Shown one piece after another: positions 45,401-56,839 of a DNA stretch of 64,000 nt. Every line of letters begins with the position of its first letter. The first letter of the stretch is position 1. The position numbers were made by a program, and so were the translations under genes. The notes beneath the pieces are model-generated. The model did no database searches. It was not told where the DNA came from and saw only the letters and a program-made list of their open reading frames with translations. The stretch is from Acorus gramineus (lineage: Eukaryota; Streptophyta; Magnoliopsida; Acorales; Acoraceae): positions 10,052,509-10,116,508 of the forward strand of contig CM060848.1 of the NCBI GenBank assembly GCA_030737835.1, in the 5' to 3' direction.

Positions 45401-48187
45401 CACATGCTTTCTGTACAAGTTGGCAATGCCAGTTTGTTTATTGTTCTTTCATCTATTTGTAGTTTTTTTAAGTCACATATTCTACCATTATTAAATATAT
45501 AACTATCTTACAATTTAATTAATGCAGTTTAGATAGACAATTCCTCACCAAGATGGTTGCACAGGAGTACACAGTGGACTTGAACAAGCCTCTTGTTTTC
45601 CAGGTTATTTAGAATGTCCTTGATTTGTTTCTTTTTTATTCATGATATTTTTAGTTCCCATTGCAATAGTTTTCCCCTGTTAGAAATAAAAATTTATATA
45701 TGTTCTTCGCTGTTCAGATAATCAAATCCATGTTTTACCATATGATGGAACGGTAACAGCAAAGCTTTATCCCATCAAAATGGGGTCTGCTATGGAGCTA
45801 CACATCTAGCAGAAATAGAAAATTCCCAAACAAAAAATTTAACGTTTTACTATATTGTTTGTTATTGGATTGTATTAAAATTAGCTTCATTAATTATTTT
45901 GAGGTATTAAAAAAAAATCTCTGACTGGTTGTCACAGGTAATATGATATCATGTCCAAGTTCATATAAAAACTTGTCCGTGCCTGTTGTTTCCATGTGCC
46001 TACATGCAAATCTTTGTTTGCTTGATTGAGATGAAGTAAATATTCTCATCACATGTTTAAAAATACTCCCTCAGCATGTTTTGGGAAAAATACTCCCATA
46101 ACAATATGTATTTGTGCAAAACATGAGCATTGTAGAAATTACAAATGTAAACTATGGCATATTTCTATTTCCCATGATGTATCTGGCGGGCTATGGAATT
46201 CAGGTGGTTGTGAATTTACTTGAATTCCTCTTCCATAGTAGTTCTGTGTTACCATCTATAATACTTATTATCAAAATCGTACATGGGCACTTCTACTTGT
46301 TTTTGGAGGAATTAAATTGTTTCATTATTATTAGGCCAATATTCATGCTTTAACTCATTTATAACTTGTTCGACCTTCTCCATCCTTGTTATCCTCATCT
46401 TCATTTACATGTCGAAATTCAAAATTATCAAATTATTTCAAGACATAATAATTCTTTTCCCTGTACTTAGTTCTCCAAATTTTGTAGGTGGGGCATCTTG
46501 GGGAAGCATACCAAGAATGGGTCCACCAACCCATTGTCAGCAAGGAAGGTCCCCGTTTTTTTGCAAGTGATTTTTGGGAGGTATTTCGCACTCAAGTAAA
46601 ATATTATGTATTTTAGAAATTACATTTGGAACCAATTTTCTCATCTAACTTCTTTTTCTTTGGAAACAGTCCTTGACGCGCACAGTATGGTGGGCAATTC
46701 CAAGTATATGGTTGCCGGTTGTGTGTTTCTCTGCGAGCAGGTCAATGAAAATGGGCCACACACTCGATCATGTAGCTCTAATAGTTGTTACTGGGATTTT
46801 TATATGGACATTGATGGAGTACACTCTGCACCGCTTCCTTTTCCACATCAATACAAAAAGCTACTGGTAGGAAGTTCATTTTTTTGTTATTTCCAAATTT
46901 GTATTTCCTCCTTTTCTTTGTTATGTTCTGCATTTGAGTTGATGAAGTTCCTCTTGTTTATTATGTTCTGCATTGTAGACACTATTTCCTCCTTTTCTTT
47001 ATTATTTTCTGCATTTGAGCAAGTATTTATATAATTATCTTGTCTGTTTGCAAATCCAGCTTTTGTTAATTTGGCTAGCACCAGGGGATCAAACCCAGGG
47101 GGCACCAATCTTCAAAAAATAAAAAATTATCCACATGTTCAAAATCCTGTTCAAATGATTTGTGCCTGTGGATTGTGGACACAGTAGGATCTCTCATATG
47201 GTCAAGGATCACAATCACGAACATTAGTGATATTGTCATTATACAAGGTTTACTGTTATATTTTACAACTTGTAGTGGATGCGTATCTAAAGCACAGAAT
47301 TTGGACATGCAGTGCCAAGAGTCTCTTTGTACATTTCATATTTCATCTTCTCTCCGAATTTTTTATTATTATCAACCAAAAAAGCAAGTAAGAAAATTTT
47401 GACATGCTACAGGGCGAACACTGCACATTACCTCCTTCATGGCTGCCACCATAAACACCCGATGGATGGATTGCGCCTTGTTTTCCCTCCTGCTGCAACA
47501 GCTATTCTATTGTTCCCGGTACGTTTCCTGAAATATTCAGTGTCACACAACTGTGTGCCTGAGAGGATCCATCAACAAGCATTTTGTATGTTCTTTTTCC
47601 CTTTCTTTGGTGTATGTTAGTTCTGCATGTGTAATTACAGCAGCTAATAACATAACCCCCCATATAATGATATTACTGGCTTTATATATACTCTACACAA
47701 CTGTTAAAAAAAATTGACATTGAGAGTGGAATATTTTTTGTTTTTTATTTGCAACTGATTCACAACATTGATTCCCTAAAACACTTGCTATTTTCCTGGG
47801 GCTGACTCTCCACAAATGTAAAACAGTTCTGGAACTTTGTTAAGCTCATATCGACCCCTACATCAGCTCCTGCATTGTTTGGAGGTGGTTTGTTGGGCTA
47901 TGTGATGTATGATTGTACTCATTACTATCTGCATCACGGGCAGCCAGCCAAAGGAGTCGCCCACAATCTTAAGGTAAGAAAATATTCTTGACTTTTTCAG
48001 GCAAATAAATGATCAGTCTTTCCTGGCTGGCTATCTATATTAATATCATCGCCTCTTCTCCTACCAGAGATATCATTTGAACCATCACTTCCGCATTCAA
48101 GATAAGGGCTTCGGGATCACTTCAGCTCTTTGGGACAGGGTGTTTGGGACACTGCCCCCTAATAAAGCCACTGTGAAAAGCAAGTGA
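42270..48187 (+). CDS. FAH1: Fatty acid 2-hydroxylase (plant FAH1/FAH2 type), complete
   Basis: ER membrane di-iron enzyme that 2-hydroxylates very-long-chain fatty acids of sphingolipids. Coding exons: 45553-45603, 46488-46580, 46670-46866, 47413-47518, 47827-47973, 48068-48187; 714 nt, 237 residues, the usual plant length (no fused cytochrome b5). All introns are GT-AG. A non-coding first exon (about 42270-42402, donor CTCAG|GTTCGTG) and a 3.1-kb intron (42403-45527, acceptor ATGCAG) precede the ATG, which starts MVAQEYTVDLNKPLVFQ. Histidine boxes: HRFLFH (102-107), HYLLHGCHHKH (119-129), HYYLHH (181-186), HLNHHF (201-206). Hydrophobic segments around 53-68 and 83-97 fit membrane helices. 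No C-terminal KKXX is obvious (ends KATVKSK). FAH1 versus FAH2 cannot be separated here, so the symbol is tentative. Confidence 0.94.
42828..43560. mobile_element. Foldback MITE in FAH leader intron
   Basis: Ends GGCCATGTTTGTTA and, inverted, GTACATGTTTGTTA. Adjacent arms (ATTATAACTTATAGATTATA on the left; TATAATCTGTAACTTATAAT on the right) are inverted. ACTTT occurs next to both ends, a possible TSD. This stretch is missing, with its surroundings, from the leader copy at 12370-12802. Confidence 0.6.
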
Positions 48188-48384
48188 ATTGTTTGATCTG
48201 AAGTCCAAAATCATACAGGGGAGAGATTAAAAAGAAGAGAGGTAAGAAGAGCAATATCTATTTTCGGGATCTATTGTCGGATTGGCTTGCTCAACCTATG
48301 TGAAATGATGATTGGCAAGTAAGCTCTTGGCCTTCTTTTATCAGAATTCCCACTTTATCTTCATCCAGGTCAAGAATTTAGCAA

Positions 48385-48727
48385 CATAATAATAAAGTTA
48401 TTCTTGTTTGGTTGATCGTGAATAAGTTGTAAGTTGCAGATCAAAGATGAATAAGATGTGTATAATAATTTATAAAATGTGAAAAAATAATTTGACATAT
48501 GAGTCTCGTTTCTTTACTAGAAGTGATAACCAATAATGTCGTATAAGCTCTCTTATACTAGTGAAATAAATTGAGTGTAATAACACAATCAAGGGGATCT
48601 GAAAGACCAATATCAGTTTATTTTTATTTATTCTAACATAATTATATTCACATATTTCTTACAAATAAACAAATTTTTAATCTTCTTTACCCTCTATTTT
48701 ACATCTAATTTTCTATCTAAACAGGGC
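48385..48727. mobile_element. MITE of the GTTTG-end family
   Basis: Shares AAAATAATTTGACATATGAG and ATCAGTTTATTTTTA with the 37644 copy and ends CTATCTAAACAGGGC. The left end is degraded. A poly-C run (48758-48777) and poly-A follow. Confidence 0.55.
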
Positions 48728-48953
48728 TGACGTGTTTGAAGGGGGAGACTTAGTGAACCCCCCCCCCCCCCCCCCCCGAAAAAAAAAAAAGGGTAACATG
48801 CATTTGGATTCTATGAAGTTTTAAAAATCCACAGAAACACCTCTTGAAATTTAAAAACATGCACTACAAAATAATTTTAAATTACTATTTTAGCATTAAT
48901 TCTCTAAATATCCAAAAAAAATTAATTAGTTTTGGATATGCTTTATGAATATT

Positions 48954-49129
48954 TTTTTTAACGGAATGGTAGGCATTAGCCATGAAATGTATTCAGAGCA
49001 AATGCCTAAAAGCATAAAAATGTATACAATTTTTCCTGCCATATGCATGACCCTTTTGGCCTCGGCACATGAAATACCTCATGCTTTAATGAGGGAAATA
49101 ATTGTTTCCCAAACATTCTCGACATATAT
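48954..49129 (-). mobile_element. Short 5'-truncated LINE insertion with 18-bp TSD
   Basis: ATATGCTTTATGAATATT occurs perfectly at 48936-48953 and 49130-49147. The 176-bp insert has its A-tail on the minus strand (T-run at 48954-48959). Next to the tail, GGTAGGCATT and AAAAGCATAAAAATG resemble the 3' end of the LINE fragments at 9309 and 28201. The length of the TSD indicates target-primed insertion. Confidence 0.8.
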
Positions 49130-49147
49130 ATATGCTTTATGAATATT

Positions 49148-49884
49148 ACCTTATACAATAATTAATTCTTCAAATGTGGATGCATTTTTTTTTGTTAGAA
49201 TTAAGTCACAACAATTAATTAAATGTGAAAATAATCCAAAAAAATGTACACGATAAAGATTTAATTACATTTTTATAAAATATCATGGATGATTTGTTAT
49301 TTTCAATTATACCATTCAAAATGGTTTAAATTGTACATAAATGTCATTTTTTTTTATCCATTTGAGTAATATTGTTGGTTTTAGAGTTTTAAATGACATA
49401 TTTTTACAATATAGGTTTGGTTGAGGGGTGGGTATATATGCAAATAATTCATTTTTAGTTGTAATATATCTCTTTTATATGTAATTTTATAATAAATTCT
49501 ATAAATGATTTATTTAATCATTATTAAAAAAATTATTATATCATATATGTATCTGTATTATTGATCGTTTTCAACTTTGTAACACTAATAATTTTTTTAA
49601 GGAATGTTGAATGAATGGTGGTTATTGTGTTATATCATAAAAAAAAAAATTGTTATTATTTTTTATTAGATTTAGATTGAGATAATGATGGAGTATAAGT
49701 GATAAATTATTAATTTCGAGTCAAATATGAGTTTCAATGTTTGATCTCACTTTTCTTCATGAAATAATCATTTTTGGGGAAAGGGTCCGGCTATTTGCAC
49801 CCCTCGTTTTACTGAGCACAACCCTCTTAATTAGGTCAAATGTTAAATATCCATTTATAATTGGGTACTAAATACACCAATTTT
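49148..49884. repeat. AT-rich region paralogous to the BBE intron
   Basis: The stretch 49240-49575 matches 61700-61995 plus 63105-63190 in order (GATTTGTTATTT, TTTAAATTGTACATAAATGTC, TTTTAGAGTTT, TAATAAATT, TTTATTTAAT). In the BBE intron the match is interrupted by the hAT element at 61996-63096, so this copy shows the empty site. Confidence 0.6.
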
Positions 49885-50345
49885 TGTTAGACACATCTGG
49901 CATCTATATTTATGTATTTTCTAGACAAAATCTCAATCGATGGAAACACAAAAAAATTCAACGTATATGTATTTCTTAGACAATTTTTCAATCGATGGAA
50001 AAAAAAAAAAAACCTGTAAGTTCTGGAATGAGGTAAACACGTGATATGTCTACAAATATGTAAACTGTAGACAATTCCCCAGTCGATGGGAATAGGAAAA
50101 AAAAACCTATAATTCTGGATTGCGTTAGACACCTAGGTTGTCTACATATATGTATTTCCTAGATAATGGTCTAGTCAATGGGACCAGAAAAAAACCCGTA
50201 GGTTCTGGAATTCGTTAGACACGTATGCCGTCTACTACATATATTTATTTCGTAGACAAACTCTCAGTCGATAGAAACAAAAAAAAATTCCCGTAAGTTT
50301 TGGAATGCATTAGACACACTTAGTGTCTATATATTTGTACAACGT
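49885..50345. repeat. Tandem array, about 4.5 units of about 95 bp
   Basis: Each unit has GTTAGACAC, then GTCTAC, ATATGTATTT, CGTAGACA, CAGTCGATGG(G)A, an A-run and CCTGTAAGTTCTGGAAT. GTCTAC and GTAGAC in each unit form a short palindrome. No coding capacity. The origin is unknown; subterminal arrays of DNA transposons can look like this. Confidence 0.75.
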
Positions 50346-53121
50346 AGACACATTTTGTCAAGTAAAAGTGATTATATAAACAGATCAAGTGTCTATTCCT
50401 GCAGAACAAGGCAGAAGTTTGAAAAAAAGCTGGCATTTGATGAATGACAATTTAAAGATTTAAGGCAGACATGAGTTATTTATCCACACTCAAGTCTCCT
50501 CACATGATCTATTCATAAAACAAAAGATGGATAAACACTGAAAAATATAGACATGCCCTCCCCATCCCACCACCACCTCATCTCCTACTCCTCTCCTCCT
50601 CCTCCCTCCTTATAATCCTCTCCAAGACCTCATCAAACCTCCTCCCTATACACATCATCAATCCTCCCCTTAATCCCTAGCACATCAACCCCTCTCAAAA
50701 CCCTAACAAAATCTGACAAGTTGAATGTTTGGGTTGTCTCCACCACCCCCTTCACAAGCTCTCCTGCCTCGTCAACACCATCGCCTTCTGTTTTATCCAG
50801 GTTACGTTTTTTCATATCCCAAAAATTACAAGATTTTGTGATTTTTTAGTTTTTAGATGGATTTGAAAAGAAACATCGAATTTTATTTTTGTTTCAGTTC
50901 GATTGGTGGAGAAGAGAAGAATTTGATTCATTTAGTTTTATTTGTAACCAGTTTGTGGTGCAAACAATGGCGATCCATTCAGGCTAGTTCTTTTTCGATT
51001 TGAATAAATTATGTTGATTTTGATTTTTCGTCATTCATTTGAATCATCATATACATATATTGAATCTGAATTTAATTTTAAATTTAGATACATGGCCTGT
51101 ATCTTGATTTATATGCATTGTTGTGTACTAGGTATGATCTGTACAATCATTTTATGATTGTGTGTTTGTGTATAATTATGCATAATGTGTCATTCATGAT
51201 ATTTTTTTAGCTTTGTATCGGCATTATTCGACTCATTCAAATTTAAGATTTTTAAATACAGTGCACATTCACTTGTATGAAATGTGTATTTGATAATTTA
51301 AATTCCAGATACACCTGTATCTGAATTTGATATCCAACCCATTTTGAAGGTTGTTATTTATATTTCCATGGATTTAATTAATGTATAGCTGATTAACATC
51401 TAATTTCTTATTGTTGGTATTTTGAAGACCTTTCATGAATTTTATGTGCAGTGCTCAGTAGCATGTAGACCATAATTGTACATTTGGATTTTCAGATACA
51501 TTACTGTATCTTAATTTGATAATATGTAGTTGATGTTTTGATTTTTCACCAGGCAGTGATGGTGATTTTATGAAGGACGCATGCGAAGACTCAATTCATT
51601 TGGACCACATCAATGATTCATGTTCTGTGGAAACCAGTTTGTCGAATGAATTGTTTGTTGTAGCTGGTCAACAAAATGTATACGAGATGCAACTGGTTTT
51701 TGAAGATGCGAAAATCGTGGCAACAAAAAAAGCTACCATGAAGCTTTAGAAACAAGTTGATGAACATGGTTAATCAACATGTTTTATATAACAATTTCAG
51801 ATACAGTTGATTCAGATACATAAAGTGTTTACAAAAACACTTAAACATTTTCATCAAGGGATTTAGATATGTTTTATAGCGCATGAGTACAACATTTCAG
51901 ATACAGTTGAATATTCCAAATTATAAGTTTGAAGATATTAATAAACTATACATTTTGATTCACAGCACATATAACTTCTTAATAGCATGTAATGTGACTA
52001 AAGGGACCTCTGTTTCTACATAATTAGTTCAGATTCAAATATATTTGGTTAACAGGTTTTTAGATACAGATACAGTTGATTCAGATACATACATTGTTTA
52101 CAAAAACATTAAGATATTTTCATCAAACCAATATATTCTAATTATCAAATATAAGATAATAATACATTATCTACATTTATATGACATTTCAAACATTTCA
52201 TTTGGTTATTTTCAATTGCTCATTCAATCAAAATTTGTTACACTGGATTAAGAAACAATTGTATATTATATACATTTTCAGATACATGTCTTTGACCTAT
52301 GTATTCGTTCATCATTTTTTTGTTTTCTCATATATGAACTGTGTACACGAGAAACCCTAAAACAATTGAAAAATGTCAATTTTTTTTTCTTTAATCTAGA
52401 TACACTGGTAGACAAAGATAATGTAGCAGAAACAATTTCGTTATATATTAGAGATTTAGCACATGCTTCCAAACCTAAAAAAAAAATTCAGATTTGTTTG
52501 GATTCAGATACATGTATCTGAAACACTGATTTCAAACCAATCTTTTTTTGGATTTCATATGCACGTATCTGAAACACTGATTTTTCAAATGGATTTCAGA
52601 TTCAATATTATATTCCATCTATATCCCAATTCCATTCATTTAATTAATATCCCTTTGGTGTCATTGACATAAGAGATGTCATTTATAGTCTATCTGTTTC
52701 TATATATGTATAGAAAGTTATTAACAGGAGACCAGAAAATGGAAGGGAATCGTTTCATATTTAATTTTGAAAACCAGATATTTCGTCTTATAAGAAGTGC
52801 GAAAAATTAATCTAAATTAATATGTTTATACCGCCCAAAAAAAAAAAAAAAAAAACCGCGACAGTGAAGTTTCAATTGTGGCAAGAAATCTAACATTTTT
52901 TTTTCACCATTGTTGACGATCTGTTTGGGGAAGAGAATCAGATGATATGAACTCTTCATAGTTGAATATTTTTTTTTTGGTTCGTGTGGTTTTGCCCAAT
53001 TTGGAAACCCTAAGTTTTAAATTTTTTTTGGAATATGTTTAGTCAAGCGAGAGGATTCAATGATCCCCCTTTTTTTGGGATTCTGTTACGAAGATTAATG
53101 ATAGGGAGAGGATTCAATGAT
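50346..53121. other. Unclassified region with dispersed TCAGATACA motif
   Basis: No gene with known domains. A C/T-rich stretch (50560-50800) ends in TTTATCCAG|GTTACG. From about 51060 to 52610 the motif CAGATACA(T/G) recurs many times in either orientation, including GATACATGTATCTGAAACA (52505-52525 and similar at 52563). One possible orphan exon is listed separately. Confidence 0.4.
51553..51749 (+). other. Possible orphan exon, unknown protein
   Basis: After a splice-acceptor-like TTTTTCACCAG, the frame reads SDGDFMKDACEDSIHLDHIN, then DSCSVETSLSNELFVVAG, QQNVYEMQLVFEDAK, ending TMKL and a stop (51747-51749): 64 codons with protein-like composition in very AT-rich surroundings. I do not recognise the family. 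It could be a terminal exon of an unseen gene or a transposon-protein fragment. Confidence 0.25.
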
Positions 53122-54077
53122 CACTGGCGGAGCCAGCTTAGGCCCACTGGGGGCAGCTGCCCCCACTAAAAAATTTCCAAGCTTTCATGCCCTACTGTGA
53201 CCTATGTTTGTAATGAAAATTAACCAATGTTACGTGATACATGCCCCCACAACTAGTCCAACTCTCTTCTATGCATGGGCCCATTAATGACATGTAATTA
53301 TCTTAAATCTCTTTTCTTTGTCAAAGTTTAAATAATGTTATTTTTTTTATTGATTTTTGTTTATTTTCTTTTTAGAGATGCAAAATATGATAACATGAGA
53401 TTTTTTTTATCTTGATAGTCAATAGATAATCAATCCAGATGAACTCTTTATTTATTGAGAAAAGTAAAATATACATCAAATGAATATCAAATGATGAATT
53501 TTGATGTCATATTTCTTTTAGGATGTGTGAGTACGACGTGCGACAATGTTTATGAATGGTTATATATATATATATTTTTAATCTTAAGTTCCCTTTTTAA
53601 AAATTAATCCCATATATTTTGTGAGAATTAAAAGAGTTGCTTTTATTTATTTTTTACTCATTCATTTTTTTAATTGGTTTTTGTTTCATTTTTTAACTTC
53701 AATATTTTTTCTCAAATCCCTGTAACAAAATTTTCTTAGAGCATTGATACATTTTTAGTCTATTTTGCAGCCTCATACGCTGATACACTACAATAAGACA
53801 GTGTATATTGTGCTACACTGCTTTATTGCAGTGTATAATTTTTATCAATGTATGGGATGTAATTTTTTTATTTTTTTTAAAAAAAATGCATCAGTATATA
53901 TATTTACTTCAACTTGTATAGCAGTATGTATTTGATCAATAGGTGAGTATATATATATTTTTTTAAAAAAAAACCCCAATGAGGATAACACACGAAGCTG
54001 CACACGAGACTGGACATATCAATCTCCATCTTCTTATTGTCTGCCCCCACTGAACATAAATTGTAGCTACGCCACTG
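53122..54077. mobile_element. Non-autonomous hAT element, 956 bp, perfect 8-bp TSD
   Basis: TCAATGAT lies on both sides (53114-53121 and 54078-54085). Ends CACTGGCGGAGCCAG and, inverted, CAGTGGCGTAGCTAC fit the CAGTGGCGGA ends of plant hAT elements. TGCCCCCACT occurs next to both ends in inverted arrangement. No transposase is present. Confidence 0.9.
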
Positions 54078-54376
54078 TCAATGATCCATTTTTTTTTGAG
54101 GATTTTGTTAGTTAGAATCAATTTTTAAAAATCTTATAAAGGTATAGTCATGTCATTCTCATTTTGATAGTTTGAAAAAGTCAAATACAGAACCAATAGA
54201 AGAGTGCCACCTATTGGGGCTCACCAATGGAGCCTAGTTTAACTCAGCTTGTCGTGACGTGAATCCAAGTACGGAAAAATGATAAATAGGATTGATATTG
54301 TTCGCTAAATTTGACTCTCATTTTTTAGCCTTTGGGTGAAATTGTGAAAATCTAACTCGTATATGTTGACTATATA

Positions 54377-54938
54377 TAATGCATTTACATAACAAAAAAA
54401 AATGTACTATATTATCTCTGCTACACGTGAAAATACATGTGATTTTTTTTCCAGGAGAACGATGACTCCCTTCACCCTCCAACAAACGTAACTAATCGTG
54501 TAGCTCGACCCACGTTTTCAGTTGTAGTGATAAATTATATTCAACTATAAAAAAACATCGTTGCTCCAATCCTTCTTTGAAGAATACAAAATAGAATATA
54601 AGATATAAATCCAACGCTCTATAAACTTACAACCATGTGGACAAAATTTGAGACCACTAAGTCATGGATATTTATGAAAGAATGGTAGAAGTCAATGAGT
54701 CATGCGCACATGGAAACAAATGCTTTGATTACAACATGCACGAGGAAACTTGTAGAAGATGGGCAGTTATTGATGGAAACTATATCTAGGTTATGGATAA
54801 GAGGCACACACGGCAACACCTCAAGATATCATTTGTGGGAAAGAAATTTAATTTACATTATTAGTATTTAGTACAACTTTTAATTTAAATGAAATAACTC
54901 ATAAATCTCACATAGTGACATATGTCCACATCCACATT
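54377..54938. repeat. Direct repeat, left copy (about 560 bp)
   Basis: Matches 55610-56147 in the same orientation: CGCTACAC, CTTCACCCTCCA, GAGTCATGCGCACATGGAAA, CAAATGCTTTGATTACAAC, ACGGCAACACCTCAAG, TGTGGGAAAGAAATTTAATT and GTGACATATGTCCACA in order. The two copies differ clearly. No coding frame or LTR hallmarks (TG...CA, PBS) were recognised. Confidence 0.8.
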
Positions 54939-54944
54939 GTGAAT

Positions 54945-55545
54945 TGAAGCACTCATGACTTGTATTGAACAATGAATGAATCAAGCTAAATAATGAATTA
55001 ATTGAATTGAAATACTTATGAATCGAACAAAAACAGTGTATGAATCAAACTAAAGCACTCATTGTTTAGTTTGAACTGAAGTCATACATTTATAGTTCGA
55101 TTCATATGTACTTCAATTCGATTCATGAGTACTTAAGTTCGATTCATTCAATGTTATGTTTGAATCCATAAATACTTCAATCTGATTCATTCATTGTTCA
55201 GTTCTATTAAAAAGTACTACTTTAGTTAGATTCATATATTGTTCAATTTGATTCATAAGTACTTCAATTCAATTCATTCATTGTTAAGTTTGATTAATAA
55301 GTATTTTAAGTTGATTCATTCATTGTTTAGTTCGATTGATAAATATTTCAATTAGATTCATACTTTGTTTAGTTTGATTGACATATATATTATTCAATTT
55401 GATTTAGTAGCATTTCATTTCTATTCATTTATTTATTCATAAGTACTTCATTTCGATTCGTTTATTGTTCGGTTTGGTACTAAATACCTTAGTTTGATAA
55501 ATACAATTTTATGTTCAATTCTTGAGTATTGTAGTTTGATTCATT
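54945..55545. repeat. Minisatellite, about 44-bp units, with orientation switch
   Basis: Units around TTCATTCATTGTTTAGTTCG and ATTCATAAGTACTTCAATTC repeat about 12 times from about 55080 to 55545. The first two to three units (54945-55075, for example GAATCGAACAAAAACAGTGT and AATGAATGAATCAAGC) are in the opposite orientation, so the array can form a hairpin. It lies exactly between the two direct repeats. Confidence 0.75.
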
Positions 55546-55609
55546 CATCCAAATACCCAGAAAAATTATGCAATTATACACAATCACTCTAGGTTTTCTT
55601 TCCCCTTCT

Positions 55610-56147
55610 ATAATGCCTTTACGCAAAAATCATAATTACAACATTGTCACCGCTACACATGAAAATGCAGGTGACTTTTTTTTCAGGAGAGCATTGTCCC
55701 CCTTCACCCTCCACCGAACGTAACTAACAGTGTGCTCGATCTACATTTTCAGTTGTAGAGATAAACTATATTCAATCATAGAAAAGCATCATTGCTACAA
55801 AAAAATTTTGATGATCTAGAAACTATAATGTTAGGCATAAACCCAACACTACGTGAACTTATAATATTTGTGGATGAAAATTGAGGTGAGTAGTCAAGGA
55901 TACTTATGAAAGAAAGGTAGAAATAAATGAGTCATGCGCACATGGAAACAAATGCTTTGATTACAACACGCATGATGGAAATCATATCTAGGTCATGGGT
56001 AAGAAATTCTATGCACGGCAACACCTCAAGTGTTAGGATACATCATTTGTGGGAAAGAAATTTAATTTACATTATTAGTATTTAGTACAAGTCTTAAATT
56101 AAATTAAATAATTCATAAATCTCATGTAGTGACATATGTCCACACCG
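55610..56147. repeat. Direct repeat, right copy
   Basis: Partner of 54377-54938. Together with the minisatellite they form a repeat-array-repeat structure of about 1.77 kb. Followed by about 280 bp of unassigned sequence. Confidence 0.8.
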
Positions 56148-56429
56148 TGACACCGCGTTTAATATGTCTGAAGTTAAAAAAGGGGTCCGGATCTAGTTAG
56201 ACTCACTTTAGGTTAGTTTAGTCAGTATCCAATTGGGGTCTCACACCTGTATGCACGTGCACGACAAGTGACAAAAAAAAAGGGTGTGGAAAAACCTTCT
56301 TTGGTTGTTTCTTCTCCATTATCCCCTTCTCTAATCCCACCATTTTTGCTTGCTCTACCCCCATTGCCTCATTCATTCAAGGAGTTTTCAGAATCACCTC
56401 AAAATGGATGTTTAAAAGGCTGAAATAAA

Positions 56430-56770
56430 TGAGAATTTATATGTCAAAATAAACTGGTATAAAGTGTATATGGATTCCAACCAACCCCTGGAATTAAGTT
56501 AATTAATCCAGCTATTTAACCCAAAAGAATATATGGGCTTAGTGTCAAATCAACTATCATCACCTTTTATAAATCAACTGTCATTATTTTTTCACCTTAT
56601 ATAAATCTGTACTCACGTCTTATTCACATTTTATTTAAATAACAAAAATTTTATTATTACATTTTCTAACGAGAATAATTCAAAACACAATCAAACAAAA
56701 AATTATTTTATCTTTATTTATAGTAGAATAGTCATAAGCCTTAGAATAAGTTAATTCTCTATGCAAGAAT
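56430..56770. mobile_element. MITE of the GTTTG-end family (ends degraded)
   Basis: TGTCAAAATAAACTGGTAT, TCACCTTTTATAAATCAACT, ACGAGAATAATTCAAAACA and ATTATTTTATCTTTAT match 36300-36580. Terminal repeats are lost. Confidence 0.55.
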
Positions 56771-56839
56771 TCTCTAAGGAGACGGGGGAAAGAAAATAAA
56801 GGAGGGACCTCTTTACAAATTTTTGCTGTCTGTTTACAT

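Noticed and set aside
46606..47034. 142-residue plus-strand ORF
   Set aside because: Overlaps FAH exon 3 in a different frame and runs into the intron.
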